Below, in pieces: positions 36,001-47,364 of a stretch of DNA of 64,000 nucleotides. The position numbers were made by a program, and so were the translations under genes. Source of the DNA: Vandiemenella viatica (lineage: Eukaryota; Arthropoda; Insecta; Orthoptera; Morabidae). The notes below the pieces were generated by a model. That model saw only the letters and a list, made by a program, of their open reading frames with translations. It had not been told where the DNA came from and searched no databases. The stretch is from contig CM061914.1 of the NCBI GenBank assembly GCA_031002005.1, forward strand, positions 196,930,685 to 196,994,684, read 5' to 3'. The number at the start of each line of letters is the position of its first letter. The stretch's first letter is position 1.

Positions 36001-39000
36001 CTTGGGAATCTTTCTTCCGCCGAGGCCTTCCCCCCTTCTTCCCCTGCCAGTTGGGGAACTGGGTGGGGAAGTAGAAGGGGACTTCAAGAACACAGTGGGG
36101 TCCGTGTGTTTAAACTTCGGACCCCGAACCTTCTGCACAGTTTGCCATCCGCTTCCGTCAGATGGCGTTAATGCTGCTACTAAGGCTGTAGATACAGCTT
36201 TTGCCATGGGTGCTGCTTCTGCTGTTGCAGAGGCACCCACGGCTGCAGCTACTGGAGCGGATGGCCGTGCTTTCGCTGGTGGACTTGATGACCCTGCTGC
36301 TGTATTGGTCGAGTTAGCAGAAGCGCTACTACCGACGACCGCGGTCCTTGGTGTTAGGACCTTTGTGGGCTGCGCACCACATTTACACTGGCACGAGCAT
36401 GTCGTGCTCGTGCCCGTGTCTACAACGGCCGTCTGCGTAGCAACGCTCTCCTTCCTGACGGGAGTTGATAACGTTTTGGCGAAACTAGTGGCGAAGACCG
36501 GTGGCGCCAGCGCCTTGAACCGTTTCTTCGCCTCGCCAAAGGATATTCTTTCCTTAGTCTTCAACTCCTGTACCTTCTTTTCTTCAAGGTACACTCGACA
36601 CTCCCTGCTCCAGGCTGGATGAGACCCGGAGCAGTTGACACACACCTGTGGGAGGGTACAACTACTGCCTGGCTCGTGTGCAGCCTTTCCACATTTCCCA
36701 CAGGTGGGGTTGCCCTTACACGTCATTGTCGTATGCCCGAACCGTTGGCACTTAAAACAGCGCATAGGGTCCGGGACATACGGACGGATATTAAGATTTA
36801 AATAGCCGGCCTTGATGGCTTTGGGCAACGTGGAGTGTCGAACGTCAGAACGAAGGTGGCAGTCTTCTCAAGATTGCCGTTAACCCTTCGTTTTATCTGC
36901 CTAACCTCGACCACATGTTCAATTGACCATTCCTTAAGGAGTTCCTCGGGCTCAATATCGATAAGGTCGCGGCACGTGACCACGCCTTTACTCGAGTTAA
37001 GAGTTTTGTGGAGTTCGCACTTTACTGCGAACTCCCCGAGCTTCTCAGACTTAAGGAGGAGGACAGCCTGCTTATGGGTAGATGTTTCCAAAAGCAGGGT
37101 CCCGTTCCTCAGCTTCTTGACTGATTTAAGGGTCCCGGCAAGACCTTCCAACCCTTTTTGTATATAAAAGGGGGACACCTTCTCGAAGGATCCCTCCTTC
37201 CTGGACATAATATGAAGGCATTGTCGATGACAAAGTCCTTCCCGTTACTGCATCCATTTTCTGGGGGAGGGCTATCAACCCTCGCCCGTTTGTTAGAACT
37301 GGGTGTATTTTTATTAGCCTGCGACACACCCGGGCCGCAGGGGTTGTTTTTTGTGAGAGGAATTGTGGTCCCACGAGTAAAAACATTTTAAAAGAATGCT
37401 TTTACAACAGGGGTGCGCAGGTGCCCCTGAGGTTGCACGTTAGCGTGTGATCACCTCTCACACATGCACCTCCTCGGCACGTGGCTGACCTTGAGGTTGA
37501 GGGGTTTTTTATAGAGGTTTGTACCGTCCTCGCGATCCGGGCGATGAAGCCAAGATCCCCGTTCTCCTAGGCACACAACGTTCCACCGCCACGCCCTACG
37601 GTGGTCGTTGAAGCATGGTAGGAGTTTACGGTGTGGGAAACTTGCGGCGCTCACAAGTTCCAGCTCGGGCACCGCGGGTTCGCCAAACCCGTACCTGGCA
37701 CTTGCGTACCAGGCCCCTGCGGGTCTCCTTCTATTCAAAAGAAAAATACTCCAATGTGAGAATGTGTCAGTGCAGAAGAGAGGATTTTAATAACACTAAG
37801 GTAAATTTCCCTACAATACTTTCTATTTTAAAAGAAATAATTACAAAAAAAAAAAAAAAAATACTGTGTGTTTTCACTCTCAATGCCAATATTCTGTCCA
37901 AACAACTGGTAAAACTGTGAAACTTGTGCCAGTGTATTTTCCAAAAAATCGTCTATGGACTCCATTACTTTTTTAAAAAAAACTTCCTCAACTGGGTCAG
38001 AGTCATTTGATTGAGATCTATAAGCAAACAATTATTTTATTGGCTTTTTGTTGGGGGATCTTTCATTTCAAGGTTTTTTTTTTGGACAGGTCTGATCAGA
38101 TGGAAACGATGAAAAGTAAGGTTCAGGTGACAGACGGTGAACAGGACTGTGGTGACGAAGGCAGTAAAGACTAAAGGTAGCCGGTACAAATTTTCCTGTT
38201 GAATTTGGAACTGGATAGTCACAATCTTTTTCCAGTTGTTCTGCTTCTGCTAGTAAATTCCTAGAAATGCTATAGTGCAGAGCTTTGATGAAAGGAACAG
38301 CAAACTGCATACATTCTGCAAGATAATAAGGCTTTTTTGCCTTCACAGACAAACCACTTACAGCTGGCTTCACGTGACATACAAATACTGCACGAAGATT
38401 TTTCCAATCTTTACATTCTTTACCTACAGCAAATAGAATAAATTATTGTTGCATCTTTTTATTTATTATTTAATATTTTTACAGGTACTTAGTATATGGA
38501 TTGACATTTGTCATTATCGCATTATATTTTGCTAGAATAAACAACAAAACAGTTTCACTGACTGTTGCAGAGACTACAGTTATTACACGGGACGTGCTAC
38601 GAGAAACCTACAAGTCAATTCCAGATGTTAATAAATAGAAGAGAATAGCAGAAAGATTCAATTTACTATGGAATTTGCCAAATTACTTGGGTGCTGTTGA
38701 TGGTAAACACATTTGAAAAGAAAAGTTACCAATTTAGGATCAAGTAATTATAACAGCAAATCATACCATTCAATCGTATTAATGGCATGTTGTGATGCTG
38801 ATGGGCTATTTACGTTAACTGAAACAGGCGATGCGACAGTGGTACATTCCACGTGTCGTCTATCAAAAACATAATTGAAAATAACAATCTATATTTGCCT
38901 TTGCCAGCAAGGCTACCAAGTAATGAAAATACCACCGATTTCCTGTTCTATTTTGTAGGCAATGAAGCATTATATCTTTCGTGATATTTAATAAGACCAT

Positions 39001-42000
39001 ATCCACAAAGAACTCTTGATAACACGAAAAGGAAATTTAATTATACGCTTAGTAAAGGATGAAAAAATATAGAACGTATATGTGACATGATGGTGGAAAA
39101 ATTTCAAGTGTTCAACAGTCCCCTGTGGTGACATGACCCACTACAAGTATTTAATATAGTAAAATCAGCCTGCATACTGAAGAATTGTCAGGAGTGAGGA
39201 AGGAGACCCTTGCAGTATGAGCAAATTTGAAAATAATATAATCTCAACTCCACAAATAATCCGCCATACACACACTTAAAGTAAGTTCTCTTTCAACAGC
39301 GTACAACACCAGAAATTATTTAGCCAATTACTTTACTACATCACAAGGAGCACTTCCGTGGCAATTGAATTATACTGTATTATTTAATTTAAGAAAAATA
39401 AATCTGAATTCTTTTCATGAAATAACGGTCACTGTTATTGATTAAAATAATACACTTATATACCTGATAAAGTGACTTTGTGTCCAATCTCATTCCATGC
39501 TTTTTCTGTCGCTTATTTACGCAAATATTCACTTAATTTATAGTTATATAAACACGGATATTTTTCAGTTTCAGCCACAAGCTTTAAATTCACCGTTTGC
39601 TCCACCATTTTTACTGAGAAACTAGTTGACAACTAGTAGTGTGGCAACCGGCTAGCAGCATCACTTGGAACTAATCAAGGACGCGTTACTGACTGGTTAC
39701 CAACCGATCACCCCGTGTGCAAGCCTCCATACAACTACTAGTGCAGTGACTGATCCAAGATAGTAACTGGATTCTTTTCAGTAGCGGCATGTGAGAAGGA
39801 CCTTAGACCTAGGTCTACCATTTCTGCAAATTTTTCTCTCGTGTTAGATTGTTCCAATTTATTCACTTCTGCTTGTATTGCTTCCACTTCATACCCATTA
39901 GATTACGGTCGGAGTCTAGTGCTCCTGGGTATGCCTTACGTTCTAAAATTTGACTTCTGAATCTCTGTTTGACCAGTCTAGTTGATATCTTCCTGTATAT
40001 ACTGGATGTTCATGCATGGTTCTTAAATAGATTATATCTTTCACAAAATTCTAACAACCTGCTTCCCTGCTAGTTTCTTTCACCTAGGCCAAATCTCCTT
40101 TTAGGATTTCCCTTTCAGACTTCGAAAATTGCACGCTCCAATTCGTAGAATGTTTCTATCCATTCTGATGACTCCTCCTGGAGCAGACCCCACCTGGAGA
40201 TCTGATTGGAGGACTTTTTTTCTCCAGAATAATGCCGCATGAACGCCAGTGTACCGTCTGCCAGCATGGCGCAGCGGGTAGCGTCCACGAATTGCCTGGT
40301 ACCGAAGGTCGCCGGTTCAATCCCGCCCACTGACAAAAATTATTTAATTCTGTTTATTATTTCCAGAAGATTCTACATGTTTCCTAAGGTCACTTGTAAC
40401 TTTCTACACATTTCACTTGTTAACTACTCTTTGTAATCTCTAGTACGTTCTATCTGTGTATAAATAGAAGAGCATTCTGCCCAAGAGGCAGTCAGTGCTG
40501 CGTGTATGTTTGAGTTCTCAATAAACCTGTTCTCAGTTTAAGTGCTGTGTTCATTGACAAAGTAACCTTCGAATTCACAACCTGCCCCGGTTGCCAACGC
40601 GACATAGTTTGGTGGAGACGCCGGGTACCCTGTGCAACAGCTGCATCGTCGTGGCTCCGATTAGGCAACGTAAAGTCGCCGCCTACACGGACTGGAACCG
40701 GACTACAAAGGATATACTCAGTACGTCCTTCCGAAAGTCCGCGTCATTAGGAAACCCATGGCGGCAAGCCAGCTGCACATTCGACACCCATCGGTGTTTC
40801 TCTGGAGACGCTGGACAGGACCCTAACAAATGGCTAAAAGGGTTCGACCGAGTCGCCAAGTACAACAGGTGGGATCATACCATGTGCTTGGCAAATGTTT
40901 ATTCTATCTGGACGGAACCGCCCAGCAGTGGTTCGAGAACAACGAAGAAAAACTGAATAAACTGGGAAATGTTCCAGACGGAACTTAAGAAAACGTTTGG
41001 GGACCACCAGCGACAAATCCGCTCGGCGGAAGAACAACTGAAGAACCGGGCCCAACGACATGGGGAGCCGACGCAATCTTACATACAGGATGTTTTGGCC
41101 CTATGCAACGTAGTCAACCCGAATATGACTGAAGCCGACAAAATCACGCACCTAATGAAAGGTATTGCAGAAGACATGTACCAAGCTCTTCTGATAAAAG
41201 ACGTCGCTACGACGGAAAGAGTTCAATCAAGTGGTGCCCAGCGGATTGAGGAGATGCAACAAAGGAGGGTTGGGCGAAAGAAGTATGACAGACTTCCCAA
41301 CGTCAGTCCCTATGGCAGTTGTGGAAGACCAGCACGACTTTGCGTCTCTCATACGACAAATTGTGAGGAGAAGAATTACAACAGTTCATGCAGCTGGGAC
41401 TCTTGAACCGAGTGAGCATCAGATCATGGCCATGGATGTAAGCCCAGTGGGTCATGAAGGAGCCGACGCGGCGGGAAAAAAGAGGTATTTCAGACAATAG
41501 CTCCTGTCTGCGAGCCAATCGCACTCGACGTGAAGAATGGCCCTCGCCCTGATACGACGTATGCTGCAGCTGCCAAACGGCAGCCTAGGAACGGCCGACA
41601 CGGCCACAACCAAATCCCCCGGCACCTATGACATCCCGCAGACGAACGGATGTCTGGAGGACAGAAGACAACGCGCCAATATGTTTCCACTGCGGGCGCC
41701 TGGACAGTCGTACGATACTGCAGAGAGAGAAGACGAGTATTTGACGATTATTTTGCCGCAAGGACGTCCGCCATCAGAAAGTTCTACCCCAGGCTAGCCA
41801 CCCGCTGACGAGTTCGGTCGACCTACGGGAAGAAGCCCAATCGCCGTACCCTAGACGAGGTCGATCCCCGACGCGCCGCTGCCGTTCATCGTCGCCGGAC
41901 AGAGCTACCAGCCGCCTCCCCTAGCCGCCGCACGCAGGAAAACTAAGCAAGGCGACCATCTACGGAGGTGAGGCCGCCGCAGATGAAAATCCTCCATGGA

Positions 42001-45000
42001 TGACAGTCACTAAGATGTCGGGAAATCTCATCAACGTTATAATCGACGGCCAACCTGTCCGGGCGTGGTTGATTCAGGAGCTTCTTTCTCCGTATTGTCG
42101 GACAATTATCGTCGCACACTAAAGAAGACAATGTTCCGTGATACGGGGGCAACTGTGCTAAGGTCGCAAATGGAAAGTACGTCCAGCCAGCTGGAGCTTG
42201 TGTCGCGAGAATAACCATCAACAACAGGACCCAGCCAGTTGAATTTGTCATTTTAACAGAATGTAGTCATAATGTCATCCTTGGATGGGACTTCCTTAAG
42301 GCATCCCAAGCTGTCATTGACTGTGGAACGTCTGAGCTGCAAATTGAAGAAGTCGTTGCGACGGGTACACGTAACACAGAATCTTCTGGGAAGTTATTCG
42401 CCGTTGACAACGTGACAATCCCGCCGTTCGCAATGAGAAGAGTCCCAGTCAAAAACACGGACGACCGCAACCTTGAAGTGCTTGTCGATAGTAGAAAGTT
42501 TATTAGGCTCACGAAAGAAATCTACATACCAGCGGCTATCATAAGCATTATCGGTGGTCGAGGAGACATTTGGATCACCAACTGTCACGAGCAGTCACAA
42601 ATTATCCCCAAGGGAATGTGCATAGGGACAGCTGAACCAGTCCAGGAGGGCGAGCTCAACGTCATTAACGAAGATCCATGCTCTGTTACTAGTACCGACA
42701 ACACGCTGGAGGAAACAACTATGGAACTGCCAATAGGGTCCGGCCTGACCAAGGAACAACACCACCGGGTGTTAGCTATACTACGCCAATTCTCTGGTGT
42801 ATTCACACCCCAGCAAAAAAAAGGTCAGACGAAACGGCCCACGATAAAGCATCGTATCAATACTGGGGATCATCCGCCCATTAGCCAGCGCTCGTACCGA
42901 TTGTCACCAGTCGAAAGGCGAATAATTCGAGAGGAAGTGGAGAAGATGTTGCATAATGACATTATTCAACCTTCGGAGAGTCCTTGGTCATCTCCGGTGG
43001 TCCTCGTAAAGAAGAAGGATGGTACGTGGCGATTCTGTGTCGACTATCGGCGGCTGAACAAAATCACAAAGAAAGATGTCTACCCACTGCCGCGCATCGA
43101 CGACGCCTTAGACTGCTTGAAAGGAGCTACATACTTCTCAACCATGGACATGCAGACAGGCTACTGGCAAATCGAGGTTGACGAAGCTGACAGAGAAAAG
43201 ACGGCTTTTATTACACCTGATGGCCTCTATGAATTCAAAGTAATGCCATTCGGATTATGCAACGCTCCGGCCACATTCGAACGCATGATGGACAACTTAC
43301 TTCGACACCTTAAGTGGACGACGTGTCTTTGTTATTTAGATGACATTGTTGTTTTCTCGAAAACATTTGAAGAACATCTGAGTCGCCTGTCAACGGTGCT
43401 GAAGTGTGTTCAGACTGCAGGACTCCGCCTCAATCCGAAGAAGTGCCTCTTCGTCGCCAGAGAGATAAAAATCCTGGGGCACCTGGTCAACGGAGATGGC
43501 GTCCGCGCTGATCCAGATAAAGTAAGGGCAGTCATGGAATTTCCAACTCCTCAGCACATTCGTGATGTGAGAAGCTTTCTTGGGCTGTGCTCATACTTCC
43601 GGCGTTTCATAAAAGGATTCTGTAACATGGCACGTCCACTGCAAGAACTTTTGCAGGGAGACGCCAAGTTTTACTGGGATGAAACTAAAGAAAGATCTTT
43701 CCAGGCACTTAAGGAGGCTCTAACTTCCGCACCAGTTCTAGCCTTATACGACGAGAATGCAGAAACTGAACTTCACACTGACGCCAGCGGTTATGGGATC
43801 GGTGCAGTGCTTGTGCAAATTCAGGAAGGTGCTGAGAAGGTGATAGCCTATGCATCAAGAGTATTCTCTAAGCCCGAGATAAACTACTCTACAACCGAGA
43901 AAGAATGCCTCGCAGTTGTCTGGGCTATCAACAAGTTTCGTCCGTATTTATTCGGCAAACCTTTCACCGTCGTAACAGACCACCATTCTTTATGTTGGCT
44001 AACCAGCTTGAAGGATCCATCAGGTCGACTAGCAAGATGGGCACTTAGACTTCAAGAGTACGACGTCACGGTGGTATTCAAAAACGGACGCAAACACAAG
44101 GATGCCGACAGCCTTTCAAGGAATCCTTTAATAGAACACAACAGCATGAATGGAATTTCAGCCCTCGCTGAATTAGGTGACGTTGCAGCTGAACAGAGGG
44201 AAGATTCAGAGTTATTAAGAACCATAGACGCCTTGGAGAAAGGAGAACCGGCCAAAGGAGGGTTTCAATTGATAGATGGGACATTGTATAAGAACAACTA
44301 CGATCCACTAGGCCCCAAGTGGCTTCTGGTCGTTCCAGCTCATCTCCAGCCAGCTATTCTCAAGTATTTCCACGACGCTCCAATATCCGGTCATCTGGGA
44401 TTTGTGAAGACCCTGGACCGAATCAGACGCAGGTATTACTGGAAGGGTCTCTACCGATCTGTCAAGCATTATGTGAGTCACTGTAAAGAGTGCCAGCGAC
44501 GGAAACATGTGCCGCAATTACCTCCAGGTCATCTAGTACCAATTCCACCTGCAGCAGTTCCATTCCACCGAATTGGGATCGACCTTTTGGGGAGGTTCCC
44601 GAAGTCGACAACCGGTAACCGATGGATAATAGTCTGCACCGACTACCTCACGCGCTACGCTGTCACCAAACCTGTGCCGACTGCAGAAGCTCCAGAGGTT
44701 GCAAAATTTCTAGTAGAAGACATTATTTTGAAGCATGGAGCACCACGTGTGATGATATCCGATCGTGGAAAGGTATTCCAGTCAAGACTAGTATCAGAGG
44801 TCATGTCAAGATGCGACGTTGTCCACAGGATGACAACTGCATACCACCCTCAGACAAACGGTCTCACAGAACGCTTCAACAAGACATTAGCCGATATGCT
44901 GTCGATGTATGTGGATGTTGAGCAGAAGGATTGGGATACAATACTGCCAGTGGTCACATTTGCTTATAATTACAGCAAGGCAAGATACGACAGGCTTCAC

Positions 45001-47316
45001 TCCGTTTTTTCTGCTCCATGGCCGTGAAGCTGAGACCACAATGGATACGCTGTTCCCATTCCAGCCGGACGACACTCAGGATGACTATATAAAACAGCTC
45101 ATTACCAGGGTCGAAGAAGCAAGACAGCTGGCTCGCATACGAACACTGGCCACCCAGGAGAGGGACCGTCAGCGGTATGACGGCAAGCACCGACCTGTTG
45201 CGTACAACCCAGGAGATCTCGTATGGATTTTTACCCCTGTCCGGAAGGTTGGGCTATCAGAAAAGTTACTGAAGCGGTACTTTGGTCCGTATCGTGTCAT
45301 ACGCCGCCGGTCAGACGTCACATACGAAGTCGAGGATTATGAGCCGTCTTCGAAACGACGAAAGCGAAGGGACATTGTTCACGTCCTCCGCATGAAGCCT
45401 TACTACAATCCTGACGAGCAGCTAGGCACAACCAGCTTCTTGTTCAAGGACTCTGAGGACGGTTTGGATACTGAGGAAGTCGGACAGGAAGATAATAGTA
45501 CAAACAGGAGGGGCCCTCCAGAACTGCCATACAGAGGACCCACGACAAGATCAAGATCCAGGACACTTCAGCGTGCCCCAAAAGAAATCTAACAGCGGGA
45601 CGCTGTTTTCCTCAGGAGAGGGAGCAATGCCGCATGAACGCCAGTGTACCGTCTGCCAGCATGGCGCAGCGGGTAGCGTCACGAATTGCGGTACCGAAGG
45701 TCGCCGGTTCAATCCCGCCCACTGACAAAAATTATTTAATTCTGTTTATTATTTCCAGAAGATTCTACATGTTTCCTAAGGTCACTTGTAACTTCTACAC
45801 ATTTCATTTGTTAACTACTCTTGTAATCTCTAGTACGTTCTATCTGTGTATAAATAGAAGAGCATTCTGCCCAAGAGGCAGTCAGTGCTGCGTGTATGTT
45901 TGAGTTCTCAATAAACCTGTTCTCAGTTTAAGTGCTGTGTTCATTGACAAGTAACCTTCGAATTCACACCTGCCCCGGTTCCAACGCGACAATATTTTAC
46001 CCAGGAAGAAGCAATCATACTATAGGTAATTTGAGAGGATTACATGTCCTCGGGATACCCTTAGGGATTTTAATGCAGTGGTGTCCCGTTGCCTTCTACA
46101 TCCCCACGCCGTTGATCACTTCCGATTCATCCATCTTTAGGGCGGGCAGTTTCCAACCTCAAGGGCAAGAGGGTGCCGTGAACCTCTCCCCACTGTCCGC
46201 TCTGCTTTAGGAGGCCACTGGCAAGCAGTGGGTGACTCCTATACTCGGCAAAAAGTGAGTTACTTTGGGCTGTACGGAATAGGTTGAGATATCTGTTTCC
46301 TTGCTTGCTTGACAAAAGAAAGCAACTCTCCTATTATTACGGAACACTTGTGTAGAGTACCTAACTCCACTGCCAATACTTCCTGAGGCTCATCACCGTA
46401 CTTCACCATTATACAGTAATGGCAAGGGAACTGGCATAGAGGAACTTCAAACATTTAATTTTCTGTAGACTCACCAATGGAAAGAATCGGAGACAGACTC
46501 CCATGGAAACTCATTGTTTAGTGAGAGCCATCAGCTACTCTGATTATTATTATTATTATGCACTTTAAGGTCGACTTTTAGTAAAATACTGAAGGTACTA
46601 TGGTGATACTTCTATGATTAATTTCAATATCCTGTTTAATTTGCATATTATTGCTGAACACAAACGTCAGTATTCATAATTAATTTAACAGTACTATGAA
46701 TCAAGGATTTAAATACCTGACTAAAAACAATAGCAGCAAAATACCCACAAAAATACATAGTAGCTGAAACACAAACTGTCACACTAGTGCAGTCATAAGA
46801 GTAATTACTTACCGGTTCAGGTTTTGGCATTTTCTGGGGGATACGTGGTTGATGTGTCACCTTTTTGATAGCAACTCCAACTGAAAAATAAAATGGCCCA
46901 AATTGCTGAACTAAGATTTCAGGAAACACCAAGGAAAATACTCCATTTGTAGTAGTTTAACAATGCAAAAATTAACGAATCTGTCTCTGTGACTCAACTA
47001 CATGCTATTTTGACATTACTTGACCAGATTTTTTTAAAAATGACTTCTTTCAGTTATTGGTTCCTAAAAAATGTGAAACGTTGGCATTTCAGAATAATTT
47101 AGCAAGCTGTTGTATGAGCCAAATAGATCATGGACTAAAATAGATTTATGAGCATCCATACCCAATTAGGGCTATAAATTGCCATTATTAACAAAATGAG
47201 CCAACTCCTTTTTGAAAGACAAAAAAATATTAAAATTACAAAAAACACAATTTTCCCATGAAATATGAATTTTGTTTAATTATTGAACATTATGTTAAAG
47301 TCCATTTCAATAGTTT

Positions 47317-47364
<48 letters not shown>

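Larger units (their letters stand above)
31756..37723 (-). mobile_element. Full-length I-type LINE with 12-bp target duplication
   Basis: A perfect TCTCCTTCTATT occurs at 31744-31755 and 37724-37735. Between them lies a - LINE of 5968 bp: a GC-rich 5' UTR (37723-37330), ORF1 with zinc knuckles, ORF2 with endonuclease, RT and RNase H, a hairpin-rich 3' UTR and a (CAA)n tail (about 31756-31778 on the + strand as GTT repeats). The order EN-RT-RNase H with CCHC ORF1 fits the I group. Insertion was into the Harbinger transposase frame. Several frameshifts make it non-functional as assembled. Confidence 0.9.
31529..39150 (+). pseudogene. Harbinger transposase, interrupted by the I-type LINE
   Basis: ATG at 31529 (MASNSDEDIVLYHS), then stops, then HPYTEKNVNCRAFIAT and FLAFYRLSKEAYLNLLGMLS, the N-terminal Harbinger pattern ('FR.FYRMSKE.F..LL..I.P.I'). 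The LINE starts at 31756, and the frame resumes at 37736 with QKKNTP and VSAEERIL. After the MADF 3' exon the core resumes at about 38590: LRETYKSIP, then LWNLPNYLGAVDGKH with the first catalytic Asp. It goes on to VMACCDADGLF-like residues and RKFNYTLSKG..NIER, near the final Glu. Stops at 31571, 31681, 37757 and elsewhere make it dead. The DDE nuclease cuts and pastes the element with the MADF/Myb partner. Confidence 0.78.
31386..39802. mobile_element. PIF/Harbinger transposon, split by a LINE
   Basis: The left terminus GGCCCTTCTAATACGACTCT and right terminus (read inward) GGTCCTTCTCACATGCCGCT form an imperfect inverted repeat followed by CTACTtAA/CTACTgAA. Flanking triplets are TTT (31383-31385) and TTA (39803-39805); copy A of the host LINE has CTTTCTTAGACC here, so the target was TTA, the Harbinger preference. 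It carries a transposase (+) and a MADF-domain protein gene (-), the usual two-gene layout. Without the LINE and one duplication it is about 2.4 kb. Confidence 0.82.
40232..45990 (+). mobile_element. Ty3/gypsy LTR retrotransposon
   Basis: 5759 bp, LTR-gag-PR-RT-RNaseH-IN-LTR, with perfect AATA target duplications at 40228-40231 and 45991-45994. The host LINE reads through as CCAGAATATTTTACCC when the element is removed. Gag is frame-broken, pol largely open. No envelope frame is present. Domain order (integrase after RNase H) is Ty3/gypsy. Confidence 0.93.
31090..46250 (-). mobile_element. RTE-like LINE copy B, outer shell of a nested insertion
   Basis: Three blocks on - (about 31090-31385, 39803-40231 and 45991-46250) read in order against copy A (about 23200-24470). 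Block 1 shares CATCAGCCCAAAATTTCTTC, block 2 GCAAATTTTTCTCTCGTG and CTAACAACCTGCTTCC, and block 3 CCTCAAGGGCAAGAGGGTGCC. Between them sit a Harbinger element and a gypsy element. The uninterrupted LINE would be only about 1 kb here. It lies in the intron of the SETDB1-like gene between exons 46813 and 30269. Confidence 0.8.

Noticed and set aside
36002..36622. A 206-codon + frame
   Set aside because: It is antisense to the Ala/Pro-rich part of the LINE ORF1; the - strand carries the conserved knuckles and explains the openness.
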